The notes beneath the pieces are model-generated. The model was not told the origin of the DNA. It made no database searches and saw only the letters and a list, made by a program, of their open reading frames with translations. A stretch of 64,000 nt of DNA from Heterobilharzia americana (Eukaryota; Platyhelminthes; Trematoda; Strigeidida; Schistosomatidae), in assembly GCA_944470555.2 (NCBI GenBank), contig OX104130.1, positions 67,275,160 through 67,339,159 on the forward strand, written 5' to 3'. This document shows, piece by piece, positions 35,871-47,949 of this stretch (position 1 is the first letter of the stretch; every line of letters begins with the position of its first letter). A program made the position numbers and the translations under genes.

Positions 35871-37339
35871 TTATTTTTTCCGCTCAACATTAAAGCTTGC
35901 TATTTTTAAAAATCAGTTTTTCTCTCGAATCTAATTAGCTATAATAGTCTTCTGTTGGAGTGAGAGTTGATTTAAAGAAATGAAACCCATATGTGAAGTT
36001 ATTATCTGTTGATCAAAGCTTTTTGCGGGAATTAAAACCCACTGCTTAGGGCTTTGTAACTGTTCATTGCTCCTTAGTTATCAATAATTCCTCAACTAAT
36101 GTTGAAGTGCCTTGAAATCCAACAGTTTCTTTACAGCAATCCAAATGAGTAGGATACATATGCTTACTTTATGGTGAGTACTTACGGATATTAATGCAGG
36201 CGCCAATTCAGTGAGTTCTGCAGTTTAATTTTACTACTAATGTTATTATAATCTTCGTCATAAGTACTTCATAGGACGGAAATACATTATGCTGGTGTAT
36301 TATTTGATACTGAAGTCCATCACTCTCAAGAAAAAAATTGTAAAAACATCTGTTTGTCGCTGAGTTTCTCTGCATGGACATTCTTTTGTTCAGTATGTAT
36401 GTATGTGTGTATTTATCTAACTGTTGAGAAACTTTTCAGTTTGATTCAAACTATTGGACTACAGCTTTTGAGGAAACTTATTAGTCCTAATCCGTTTACT
36501 ACTAACAATTTAAATAAGTAGCCAGATTGTTTTCTGGAAATTTACTCATTTGATCAATTGACGTGAGTAAACCCAATAGTTCTATTTCGTCACTCTTTGA
36601 TATGGAAAGAATAAATGCTAAAAGACTAATAGAATATGGGGATACAGATATCAAGTATGTTAATAATATTAGTTAATCAGCATCAGATATTGATGAAGAA
36701 TACTTTGAAAGCGACCACTTCCAATGACTCAGCAAGGTGAGTAACATTTTAAAACATACTAAACCCTTCCTTTCTCTAGACAGTTCAAATATCGTGGTAA
36801 ACCATGAATATAGTTATGACAGGTAATTGGTGGTCCTATTTCTGGACAATCCTGTTTCTTAGTAAATAATTAGAAGACAGAAGACCATTGTCGATTAGAT
36901 ATTTACCTGGAAAACCAACAATCATGCGCTTCTCACGAGATCTCAATGGTGCTACATTCTGTTTCGCAACCCATCAATAGTATAGGCTGCTACAAAAAAG
37001 CTGCTGACACTTACGTAGTTTCCGGTAGCTCTCACAATTACTCAGACTCTTGATAAAACCATTAAAAAATATTTATGCATAGAAATATAGAAATTAGCAT
37101 TAAATTAAGTCCTCTTTGTAGTATGTTCCACGCAATAAAAGTATCATAGGAAAGCGCCGGTTGATTCATAGTGAATTCGGAAAAGAATGATCAGATTCCC
37201 ACATTCTACTCAGTAAATTTTATTAAAATTACTAATGTGCAATTTGAAGTTGAGATGTATAACTTTCTTATGATGCATATAACTGTCTGATTATTTCTTT
37301 GTTTGATTTACTAGTTACTTTACCTAGTACAATCTTGAT
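35871..37339. other. Non-coding DNA, nothing recognised
   Basis: No frame or repeat could be assigned. Confidence 0.45.
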
Positions 37340-37890
37340 TACATTGATTGATCACTGGAGGGTAACCGACTTCATGTTGTCGATTCCTAAGTACTGACCT
37401 AATTTTATCGATCATTCAGTAATATGCCCACTAAGCTAAAAGACTTACCGTCACGATTCACTGCGTTAATGTTAGTTGGACGAAGGTAATCGACAGGAAG
37501 CCCTGGAACCCGGTCCTGTGCTCATCGGCATGTACCACCATCCAACTAATATCTACCACAGTGCATCGTAATAGTGAATCCCTTGTCTTGGTGAGCACAT
37601 GACACAGTGATCGATGTAATCCAGTCAACACTTAGGAATAGGCAGTAAGGATTTGGTCTACCAGTGCACCTAATCCAGTCCTACAGGAAGTCAATCGCCA
37701 CCAAAATAGGTCACTGGCAACGTACCTGACTGTGACACAGTGGGACACAAATTAGGGCCCCAGGATGAAGTCATCACCTTCCTCAGGGGTGCATATACAC
37801 CTTACCGACATGCATCAAGAAGCAAAAAACTCAGGTTCAGTGTTTCTCATCGACTGCTGCCATACAACTAACCAGCGAACCTAAATGCCA
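37340..37890 (+). mobile_element. Family E element, diverged copy with inverted leader
   Basis: It aligns by eye with the element at 47,601-48,110. An inverted leader (37,340-37,475) and leader (37,550-37,700) flank a middle stretch. Next come a degraded tRNA-like block (37,705-37,790; TAGGTCACTGGCAACG) and a ribozyme-like remnant near 37,795-37,840 with no intact core. The arms are much less similar than in the other copy, so this one is older. Confidence 0.5.
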
Positions 37891-37959
37891 CCCTGGCAGT
37901 GATGCAAAGTGTAGCTCCGGTGTTTGAACGACAGGTATATCAGTATTTTTGGGAGCATT

Positions 37960-39290
37960 TTAACTAATAAAGTACTTTTTAAAGTCATTTCCTGCAAAGT
38001 GTGCTTTTTGGAGAAATTCACTACGTGAATTTAGATCGCTCTACAACTACTGTCTCTTCTCTCGTATGCTTCAACTGTGTTCAACTAGTACATACGTGTT
38101 CTAAGCTGTTTCAGTGAAAGGTAAGTGTGCCGTAGTAATAATCGATAATGTATTGTTAACCCTTGCTTCTTTTGGGTCACCCAAACGCTATAGATTCCGT
38201 TCACGAAGAGATGAAGTAAAATATTTTATAGTAGCTGATGCTAAAACAACATTAAGGATATCTTTCGCTGACGAAGATTGGAAGTATGTGAAGTTTATTG
38301 CAATTTTAAGGCTTTCTTTATATGTATGACTAAGTTATTGTAAGTGTAAGCAACGTTAGACTGAAGAATTGTGATGGCAGGTTAAAGTATAAATGCAGAA
38401 GTATACATATTTTTCAAATGAGGATGAAGTTAAGGTCAAGGTAATGAGTTTTCCTCATCGCACAGATATTACTTTCTTGTAATGCAATGAATATCAACTA
38501 TACACACCTTTTATTATATTTAGGTTTTCCAACGTTCGTAGGGCGGCTTAGTGCTGGTTCTTTAATGTATTCAGATTTGATTGACACCTTGGTAACCAAA
38601 ACGTTTCTCTTGAACTCCATTGTATATCTGCAGTAACACTTGCAGGTCTTTCAGTATGCATAGGATATCCTGTTACTAGTTTCCTTATTTTCGTGTGATG
38701 CCTATATTAAGTTTTCGGATCCCAATTTAGAAGCAACCACCGTATTCCTGTGGATAACATGCCGAATTCATATAGACTGTCATTGATTATGTAATTAATG
38801 GTTTGGACTATGCTTATTCATATGCTGGAATCAATTATTATTTTCGAGTCAAGATAGTCAGCATTGTACAGCAAGAAATAGTGTTCATGTGGTCAGATGT
38901 AGATGCGTCTTGTTAGGGTTGGAAAGCAATTGGTATGAAAACCAGACTGATTGTGAATGTTCATGAAGCCATTTACAGGCTTATTGCGTGAACGTTACTA
39001 ATAAGAGTACTTGATTGTTCCTTTGTTAATGTCACGAATTTTTGAAATTTGTCTTCCATATACTCAGTTACATCTTCCACTCCCAGTGATCGTTGGATCA
39101 ACGTATGCACATTTTCCTTCCCTTCAACCCTTAGCCTTCTGAAATATAGATTCCCTTTTATGAATTCAAATTCACATCTGTGTTTGTGCACAGTGTTAAC
39201 TTCACTCAAAACAAACTTTAGACAATCGTAATGGAAACGAAAACCAGATTTACAACCTGTATATTTAAAAATACGAAGATGAATGGCTAG
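37960..39290. other. Mostly unassigned DNA with two unrecognised open frames
   Basis: Two frames stand out only for amino-acid balance: 38,114-38,329 (+, 71 codons) and 38,973-39,209 (-, 78 codons). The minus-strand one reads like real protein (GNLYFRRLRVEGKENVHTLI, GVEDVTEYMEDKFQKFV) with few AT-bias residues. I recognise no family. It could be an exon or a fragment of an unidentified element. Confidence 0.35.
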
Positions 39291-39295
39291 TCAGC

Positions 39296-39354
<59 letters not shown>
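39296..39354 (+). repeat. (ATT)n microsatellite, LINE 3' tail
   Basis: About 19 repeats of TTA/ATT without interruption, placed exactly at the 3' terminus of the minus-strand RTE element. RTE LINEs typically end in such simple repeats. Confidence 0.9.
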
Positions 39355-39356
<2 letters not shown>

Positions 39357-42300
39357 TACTACTGTTATTTGTCCCATGGGTTCCTAGTAAAACACAGGTC
39401 TTCAGTAGCACGTCTCCATTCCACTCTATTCTTTGCAAATTTTTGAACCTGGATCCACGACAGTCCACAAGCTCTCATTTCTTCCTAACACGATCTCCTC
39501 CATATCACCCTCGCCTCGGACGCCAAATTTATCGTTTCTCATCTGGGTTCCACTCGAGTGCCTGAATTGGCGCGTGATGTCCTCCAATGGTCTTCTCAGT
39601 GCATGCCCAATCCATCTCCACTTCCTTCTGCATATCTGTTAGGTGATAGGTTCTTGGCTGGTTCTTTCCTAGAGTTCCTTGTTGTTAATTCTTTCTGACC
39701 TTCACATACAATCTTCAGTATCGAGCGTAGGCGGCAGCTGTTGATGAATGTCTGTAGTTTGTTAGAGATGCTTTTTGTAACATACCAAGTCTCTGAATTA
39801 TATAGGAGCACTGATTTGACATTAGTGTTAAAAATCCTCATCTTGTTCCACATGCTGAGTGCAGAAGATCTACACACTGGTTTCAGATTAATGAACGCCT
39901 GTCTTGCTTTCCTGATCCTGACTTTGACGTCCACTTCTGTGCCGCCTACAGTTGAAACAGTGCTGCCTTGCCTAGGTAGGTGAAAGAGGCTACTTTCTCC
40001 AGTTGATGGTGATTGGAGTTTGTTGTTGTTGGTGGTGGTGTTGGTGTTGGTTGGGTGTCTTCATCACCTCTGTCATGTCTACGTTCACCTGAAGTCCCGT
40101 CTTCTCTACCTCACCTCTTCTGTCAACTTGTTGGTTTTTGCCTGTAGATCTTCGAGTTTATGCGACATTAGACAGTAGACATAAATCATCATCGTTGGCG
40201 AAATCCAAATCTTCTAGGGTCTTTCCATCGGTCCAGCCAGCGTGTGCCCCTCTTCTCACTCCTCACAGTTTCTTGCATCATCCAGTCCAGTCAACCACAA
40301 TCAGCAAGATGATCGGTGATAGTAGGCGGCAACCTTGTACTACTTCTACTACTTCTACCTTCACTTCAAAGGCGTCACTGGGCTTTCCATTGTGAATCAC
40401 TCAGCATGTGGAGTCGTCATATAGCCGTTGAATGAGGTTGATAAAGACTAGTGGCACTAGAACCGTAGTGTTGAAGCAGCTGCTTGCCAAATTACTTCTC
40501 GGTCGACGCCTCGATCGAAGGCCTTTTCAAAGTCGATGAAGTTGAGGTAGAGTTGAGTTGACTGCTATTCTATACTCTGTTCTATGATGATGCATAGTGT
40601 TGTAATTTGGTCCAAACATGATTTGTACTTCCAACCAGTCAGCTTGTTCTGGTCGTAGTTTTGAATTCAGTGCATCCTTTAGCCTCTCCAGGATGATGTG
40701 TCTTAATGTTTTGTTTGGAGTGGACAGGAGAGTGATTCCGCACCAGTTCTTGGAAGGACTCAGCTTAGGTATCTCATCTTTGGGAGTTTGACAAGGTAGC
40801 CCTTCTTCCAATCGCCAGGTACCTTTACTTCCTTCCAGACCTTCTGCAATAGTGGTGTGAGGATGTCCGCTGTAGTCCCTGCATCCGCTCTCAGTGTTTC
40901 TGGAGGAATTCCATCTGGTTCTGCTGCTTTCGCGCACTTCAGTAGCTTTATGGAGTTCAAGACTTCTACTTTCACTGAAGGGCTTGAGTTCTCTGGTAAT
41001 TCTCTGGCTACAGCTGTTATTTCTGGACGAAGTGCAGGTGATGGTGATGGTCAACTCAAGAGCTTTTCGAAGTGATCAGCCCATCGTTTCCTCTGTTTCT
41101 CTTCCTTGTTAATTAGATTTCCCTCATCATCTTTTATTGGTTTCATCTGTGTTGGTCTCTTCCTTACCAGATAGTATCCTGGTTATTTGATACAATTTTG
41201 TCAGGTCTCTATCACTCCTACCAGCAGCCTGTTCTGCTTCACTTGCAAGTGTGTCGTAGAAGTGTGTTTTGTCTTTGGGCACACTCTTCTTCACTTCTTT
41301 ATCCAGTGTGATGTTTTATAGGTGGTACTCAGTTCCTCTTTTCGTTGTGTATCCTTGCACTGGTTTAACTTCTGCTTCACCATCCTCCTCTCCCTACTCC
41401 ATCAGCTTCCATGTGCCCGTCAAAATCCATTCACTTTCTCGTCTCGTCTTGTTTCTTCTTCCTTCCTGATACGGTTATGCAGGCTTCTTTCCATATAGCT
41501 TTCAAAGAGTTCCAGTGTTCTTCCACACAGATTTCTTCAGGGATGTTGTTCGATATCTCCCATTTTGTCTTGATGGCTGACGTGAAGATGTCCCTTGTAG
41601 ATTTGTCCTTCAGTTTCTGGGTGTTGAACTTGAACTGTGGTCTGTCACCAACTTCCTTAAATTGAAGGCCTTCAACTTGATTTTGCAGGTAGGTTCCTTG
41701 CACTTGATAGTGAGTGGTGTGAATCTACATCTGCTTCTCTTCTTGATCTCCTCTTGTGTCTAGTAAGCTGTGTCTCCACTTTCTTGATATTGAGATGAAG
41801 TCGATTTGATTTTTAGTGTAATTAGTCCGTCTGGTGAATGCTGTAATCCATGTCACTTTGTGAATATCCTTGTGCTTGGACACAGTGCCTCACTGCAATC
41901 ACCAAATCGTTGAATGCACAGAAGTCTGCAAACAATTCTCCATTCTCATTCATTTCACTGAGTGCTTCTCGACCCATTGTTAATTCCCTTCCTGTGTTGT
42001 CCACTCCCCACTGTTTACCATTCATGTCACCCCACCCATTAGAATTCTGATGTCGACAACTAGGGTGAGGTCTTGTCCACTACTGATTGCAGTTGTCTGT
42101 AGAATTCCTCCTTCTTCTCTCCATCTGCATTATTTGTAGGTGCATAGAGTAGCGTAGCGTAGCACTGTACCATTGTGACTTTCCCTCCTTTTCAGTTGAA
42201 TCTTTCTGTTATAACCCCCCTGCAGGAGGAGATTGGTTCCCACTGCATGAGAGAGAGAGAGAGCCTTCGATGCTGTTGGAAGCAGGACATCATGATAACC

Positions 42301-42783
42301 ACTCCATAACTCAGTGTGCTCGTGGTTGTCGTCTGGGTGACAATATTGGAGTAGATTATTGACTCCTCTCCAGTTGACAGTTTGGAGAGTCCACTTCCAT
42401 TCCATGTGCACATTCCTCGCAGATTTCTAGCACTTCAATTTCATACCTCCTCATCTCATTTGCAATCTGGACAGCCTTACCAGCTAGGTTCAAACATGGT
42501 GCGGACATTCCATGTCCCCATATTTACTTTTGCTTTCATCTAGGGAAGAGAAGATACATCGGCCCGGCCAATTGGCTTCCCGAAGACTTTCAGTAACTGG
42601 CGTCATTTCGTCTATCCGACTCCAGTGAGGAATAAGTTAATTTTTGTTTTCTATATTTTGTTTGTGTTTTGAAGTTATTTTAGTGATTGGATTTGTTATC
42701 TGGGGTAGGGTTTCTAGTGCTATGTGTAACCTTCTCTCTTTATCCGGGTTTAGGACCGGCTTGTGACTAGTGAACTAGTCAAC
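39296..42783 (-). mobile_element. RTE-clade LINE copy 4 (LA), full length with TSD
   Basis: Minus-strand order: 5' leader (42,783-42,545), endonuclease (42,413-41,820), linker (41,703-41,431), RT (41,054-40,140) and 3' end (39,934-39,361), ending in a pure AAT-type tail of about 59 bp (39,296-39,354). CAGCTTATT occurs at 39,292-39,300 and at 42,784-42,792, bounding the element: a 9-bp target-site duplication. RT shows EPDGIPPETL, KVPGDWKKGYLVKLPK, LLSTPNKTLRHIILERLKDA and the same FANDDDL insertion as copy 3. It also carries frameshifts, so it was probably moved in trans. Confidence 0.88.
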
Positions 42784-42792
42784 CAGCTTATT

Positions 42793-43690
42793 GGTGACCC
42801 CGCAAACCTAGATATCTGGATTCCTTTTTATATCTTTATGTACGACGGAAAACGAAAAAGTAATATAGTAAATTCGGAGATAAATGGTTTCTTTAACACT
42901 TCATAACAATGTAGTGTGTCCATATATACAACAAGGGTTTCATAAACAGTAAAACACATGCTTTCCGCGATTGTTTCGGTGCATCAGCGATGTGAACCTG
43001 GCTTCAGTACCAATGAGTGCCCGCTACACAATTAAACACCATGTTGATGTCCAAGGTAACCGGGAACGTGGCATCGTTGTCCCGTGACCTTTAAGTAGCA
43101 GTATGAGAGTAAGGAGGATGCATGCAACTGTAAATAAAAACATATCACATATCCCAGATTTTCCCAATCTTTCATAACAATAAAAAGAGTTATTTGCAAT
43201 GTTAGTCTTCAGTAAACAGTGGCAACTCGGGAAGAAGAGGCAATTAAGACATGAAAACCTGTTGTAAGCCATTTTATAGAAGTATTTTAACTGCAACTGA
43301 ATAAAACTCATTTAGGCATAAAAACAAACTCACTGGAGAACAAATAAGCATAAAAATGGAACAACAATACAACTACAACATGAAAAGCAGCAAAACATGA
43401 ATTGCAGAGCTCACATTCAACACGAGTGCACTAAAGTTGAATATATAACATTAAAAACATGCATCATGTCTGCAATGAGCAAAAAATATCCCCGAAAAAT
43501 ACAAAGAAGTGACATGTAGTTGGACAATTCATGTGCACCGACTAAACTTTCTTAAGGCCTAGGGTTAACCAGTCACAGATTCCTCCAAGAAAGAAGCCAT
43601 AAATTTAAATGTGGTCAGTCATTAAAATCACCCGACTATCACAATATTGAGTAAAAACTGGTTTCATGTCAAGTTAGCTGTAGCTTGACA
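42793..43690. other. Unassigned DNA
   Basis: A 95-codon minus-strand frame at 43,024-43,311 is hydrophobic near its centre but matches nothing I know. No repeat was assigned. Confidence 0.35.
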
Positions 43691-43694
43691 GAAT

Positions 43695-43800
43695 TATATT
43701 ATTGATACTGGGTGACGAATGAAAGTGAAATGAAAACCGAAAGGTCGTGGTAGAATTCTAAACAGTAGCTTTCGGATAACCGGGCAGGCGCTGTACTACG
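43695..43800 (-). repeat. tRNA-derived repeat, family F, degraded
   Basis: Minus strand contains ACCTTTCGGTTTTCATTTCA and CATTCGTCACCCAGTATCAA, resembling the tails of the copies at 15.7 and 35.1 kb. The B box is lost. Confidence 0.4.
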
Positions 43801-43849
43801 TTGAAGTTAAGACACGGTCAACAACAAGGTCTTGTATTTCAGTTGACAG

Positions 43850-44095
43850 ATTGGTTTTTGGCAATGAATATGATGTATTGTTGACTGGACAATACAAGCA
43901 ATAATACTACAACTATACTCATCGCACAAGAACTGCCTATCATGGCTCGGTGGTTTGGTGGATAACGCCCTGGCCCCGAGTTCGAGTCCCGGTGGGAACA
44001 AAGTCACTCACTAGGGAGCAGGTACATCCAACTGGCGAGTCCCAAATAGGATAAAATGCGCAACCTAGATCTCACTACTGGCCACTATCCATCAT
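43850..44095 (+). mobile_element. Family A SINE with decayed hammerhead
   Basis: Leader (43,850-43,920), tRNA-like head (43,935-44,000; GGCTCGGTGGTTTGGTGGAT, GAGTTCGAGTCCC, the best B box of the family) and hammerhead (44,017-44,080; CTGGCGA, GTCCCAAATAGGAT, AAAAT). The A-to-G change in CUGANGA and the lost GAAAC make it inactive. Confidence 0.8.
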
Positions 44096-44099
44096 TACT

Positions 44100-45010
44100 A
44101 CAATAAATATGATGATTGTGGTAGAAATCAAGAAAATGTGAATTCAGATAAATTTAGAACCAATCTCTCAATTTTCAGAATACTTTGTACACACTTCAGA
44201 AACCTTCGTCCTACAGTTTAATAACTTTAAGCCAACAATTGGAGATCCCAGTACTAGTACTAGTAGTACTAGTACTGTAACTTGAATGACAAGTAAGCGA
44301 TGTCGAAATTTAGCGTACATAACGGAATTTCGGTAGTAGGTTCTGCTGTTAACTACCATGAAAATTCAGTAGATGAGCTTATATAAAGTCGAATTCATTC
44401 ATTCCTTTGCAGTTTTAGTAGTATGGTATTGAAATACTACTATATCTTGTTTCAAATGATGTTCATTATTTAGTGTTGCATGTTTTACTTCATCAGTTAA
44501 CGGTGGCTATCTATACCATTCATTTATTGACAATGATAAGCTTCGATTTACAGCCATGAATGATTACTAGCGGGCATAATGAACATGAGTCATAAGGAAT
44601 TATTGAACATGAAGACAGTTACTTAACGACGGCATTGGATGGATGTCGAGCAAATTGTTTTACTTGAAACAATCTAAATGAAGAATACTTCTTCTCCTTA
44701 GTACCTTATTTTCTACTGACCTAAAGAAATATTAAAATGCTTAGTGGATTGTAACTATGAACAACAAGTTATCAAAAAGTTCAGTAACATATTACAGTTA
44801 TTATTATTATTAGAACACAAATGTCGTTCAGCAAGGACACCAAGAAATGTGTCACAAAATAATATAACAACATGATGAAGACATAAAGCGAAGGGAAGTG
44901 GATAAAAATGAAACACAATTAGAATACGATGATAAGAAGGTCAGTTCAGTAAGGTACATTCGAAACGAAACATTCATTACTTTTCAGCAGTAGAAGATAG
45001 AAGAAAGCTA
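44100..45010. other. Unassigned DNA with a short perfect palindrome
   Basis: 44,249-44,277 is a perfect inverted repeat with 14-bp arms (CAGTACTAGTACTA and its complement) and a single central base. No other feature. Confidence 0.6.
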
Positions 45011-45019
45011 CAGCATGAT

Positions 45020-45240
45020 CACCACTAGTTTCGGTCCTAAGCCATATCTAATAACGTTTCGAGCCACTAAGTTGTGTAATCTCTCGGATCCCACCCATGG
45101 AGTCGTGATGCCAATCCAATACAATTATCCTTCATTCCACTGCGCCACGTCATACACTGACCACCCCTTTGCTTCTTCCATATAGTCCCAGGGTTAGCAT
45201 ACAGTGAACGGCGTGGAAGCCGTTGGGACAACATGAATTT
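45020..45240 (-). pseudogene. LINE reverse transcriptase 3' end (GWGPRD-type family)
   Basis: Minus-strand translation gives LPRRSLYANPGTIWKKQRGG, QCMTWRSGMK and LHGWDPRD. This is the C-terminal end of a LINE ORF of the type ending GGQ-TW...GWGPRD. It looks related to, but distinct from, the LB copies at 50-61 kb. Confidence 0.7.
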
Positions 45241-45374
45241 ACAATATAAAAAGATTTTGAAGCTATTAACCGACCTTCCTGCGAATACTGAAGGTCTCTG
45301 CATCGCGAACTTTTCAACCGACTACAGTAGTAGTGGTCACAAAGGGGTTGATAATGGCTGCAGGACCACTAAAA

Positions 45375-45432
45375 ACCAAGGAACAGTAGGTAGCTGTTTT
45401 TTTCCAGCTCTGGGCTCCTCAGTTGTGCACAT
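45375..45432 (-). ncRNA. Hammerhead remnant, family D
   Basis: Minus strand reads GTGCACAACTGAGGAGCCC, then a helix II remnant, AAAAC and AGCTACCTAC. CUGAGGA is intact, the GAAAC box is mutated and the cleavage site is altered. No tRNA head remains. Confidence 0.55.
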
Positions 45433-45636
45433 AATATATATCAAATTCACAGTATAAAAGTGACTGGTAGTAATTCAATAAACTGTTCATTATCATAAAT
45501 TGATTTGTGAGATTCATATAGGCAACCGCTTCAATCAGCAGCACATTGTTGAAGAAATCAATGAATCTAAATACACCTTTGATAATATAGTTTCCAAATA
45601 TTTTCTTCAGACGTTTTATAGAATTTGTGAAATCGA

Positions 45637-45640
<4 letters not shown>

Positions 45641-45688
<48 letters not shown>
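45641..45688 (+). repeat. (TA)n microsatellite
   Basis: Twenty-four uninterrupted TA repeats. Overlapping open frames on both strands (runs of Tyr-Ile) are artefacts of this repeat. Confidence 0.95.
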
Positions 45689-45690
<2 letters not shown>

Positions 45691-46034
45691 CATAAATCAC
45701 GAGTCCATAAAATTCAATCAAATGTTATTCACGCAAATGAGTTGATATGATTACACGCCTCTTATTTTCTACTTGTTCCAACAAGAAAATAAGTCTTATT
45801 CTACAGAAACTTTGTACTAGCGGTGTTTGTTATAACAAGATTGAGAAAAAATTACTCTAAAGTTGTTTATCATGCTCTTCTTTAGCCTCTGGGACATAGG
45901 GTTAAGTAAAAACTAAATATTCTTCGAAATGATAATAACCAACTGTCATCTAAGACATAGATGTAATTAGCTTCACTCCAACATAAAATCTATTCACGTC
46001 AAAATCAGCAATAACTCATCAATACTCGAGTAGA

Positions 46035-47030
46035 GAAGATGTGCATACACTGGCTGGACCGATGGAAAGACCCTAGAAGATTTGGATTTCGCCAACGATG
46101 ATGATTTATGTCTACTGTCTAATGTCGCATAAACTCGAAGATCTACAGGCAAAAACCAACAAGTTGACAGAAGAGGTGAGGTAGAGAAGACGGGACTTCA
46201 GGTGAACGTAGACATGACAGAGGTGATGAACATACTCAACCAACAACAAGTGGCACGAATCACCATCAATGGGAGAAATCTAAAGGAAGTAGTCTGTTTC
46301 ACCTACCTAGGCAAGGCAGCATCGTCTCAACTACAGGCGGCGGCACAGATGAGGATGTCAAAGCCAGGATCGGGAAGACAGAGAGACACGCCTTCTTTCA
46401 TTAATCTGAAATCAGTGTGGAGATCTACTCCACTCTACTCCACTGCACTCAGCATAAGGCGTCAACAACATCCGCATTTTCAACACTAATCTCAGTCAAG
46501 TCAGTGCAAGTTAGTGCTTCTATGTGATGGTTGACAGACTTGGCGACGCATTACGAGAAGCATTTCCACCAAATCGCACACATACATCAACAACTGCCGC
46601 CAACGCTCACTCCTCACTCGATACTGACACCGAAGATCAGATGGCCAGAATATTAAGAATAAGCAAGAAGGAACTCACTCACTCACTCTGGCTGGCTGGC
46701 TGGCAACGAATCAACCAACAACCCACCGCCCAACAAGTGTGCAGAAGAAAGTGGAGATCCAATGGATTGGATTGGATTGAATGGTAAATACACTGAGAAG
46801 ACGGTTTGGTGACATCACGCAGCAGACCAGGCCAGGCCAGGCCGTCGAGAGGAACTGAAATGTGAAACAACGAGTCTGGTTTCCGAGGCGAGGGTGACAT
46901 GGAGGAGATGGTGTAAGTAAGAAATGAAGGCTGATGGGTAGTCGTGGAGTCAGGTTGAAAAGACTGCAGAGAAGAGGGTGGAATGGAGGCGTGCTACTGG
47001 AGGCCTATTTTCCACTAGGAATGCAAAAGA
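46035..47030 (+). mobile_element. RTE-clade LINE copy 5 (LA), 5'-truncated
   Basis: It starts inside the RT near the catalytic region (WTDGKTLEDLDFANDDDL) and runs to the 3' end. From 46,050 it is practically identical to copy 3 (33,730-34,700), including the FANDDDL insertion, the same frameshifts and the same 95-codon frame (46,202-46,489). It is therefore a recent derivative of the same defective source. Confidence 0.87.
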
Positions 47031-47600
47031 CAAATGAAATAATGTAGTCAAACTAATGATGTTTCCAGATGTACAAAAATGAAGCGCTAAACGACCAAAA
47101 TTCAAGCTGAATTGAAAAAGCTTAAATTGAAATGATGCATTCAAATTTTCTACACATGACGGGGAAAAATGTGTCCAAATATTTTCAGGCAGCATAACCT
47201 GTTAACTGCAATATTCCCCATGGTAATTACGTGTACTATGCTCCATATATCTGGCGTAATAAATGAATGTGGCGTCATCCAGTCACTGACAAAACATTAA
47301 ATTCCTGATGGTTGAAAGTATGCCTCACTGACGGAAGCTTAGGCTGAAGCCATCCTTTCGATTGACTTCTAGCACCTCAAATTAAAATACACCGTACTGT
47401 GATGTCAATTTACTTAGCTTACTAGCTCGACACTGAAAACTTGTTCCAACAACTTTAATCAGTAGTGTTAGGCAGTAGGCAGTGACATAGGCTACCATCC
47501 AGTTATAACATTTTATAAAGAGAAAGCACAACAATGGCAGCAAGATAAAATGGATTCATATTTTAATTTCAGTGGTATCACGTCAACTCCTTACAAACTA
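47031..47600. other. Unassigned DNA
   Basis: No feature seen. Confidence 0.4.
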
Positions 47601-47929
47601 TATTGATTGGTCACGGGAGTGCAACCAATTTCATGTTGTCTAGTCCTGAGTGCAGACCGAATCCTATCGATCATAATTGCAATGTGGCGACCAAGCTAGG
47701 AAGCTCAGCATCGCGGTGCACATGAATAGATGTTAGTTGGTTGGAGGCAATCGGCAGGAAGTCCAGGACCTAGGTTTCGTGCTTTTTTGGCAATCGTCAT
47801 CTATTAATCTGCACCGCGATGTTGAGCTTCCTAGCTTGGTTGCCACATTGCAATTATGATCGATAGGATTCGGTCTGCACTCAGCGCTAGAAAACATGAA
47901 ATTGGTTGCACTCCCGTGACCAATCAATA
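47601..47929. repeat. 120-bp-arm palindrome (family E inverted leader)
   Basis: Left arm 47,601-47,720 and right arm 47,810-47,929 are reverse complements with about five mismatches in 120. The 89-bp centre holds a hammerhead on the minus strand (next entry). The right arm is the leader of the tRNA-like unit starting near 47,955. Confidence 0.9.
47750..47812 (-). ncRNA. Hammerhead ribozyme-like motif, family E
   Basis: Minus strand: AUGACGA (one change from CUGACGA), UUGCCAAAAAAGCAC (helix II), intact GAAAC, CUAG, intact GUC, CUGGACUUCC. The helix III strands form the self-complementary 8-mer ACCUAGGU. The 5' strand of helix I has lost complementarity because the palindrome junction cuts through it. 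Confidence 0.68.
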
Positions 47930-47949
47930 CATGTAAGCCAGTCCTACAG

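Noticed and set aside
45419..45745. Overlapping open frames on both strands with long Tyr-Ile runs
   Set aside because: They are the (TA)24 microsatellite read as protein.
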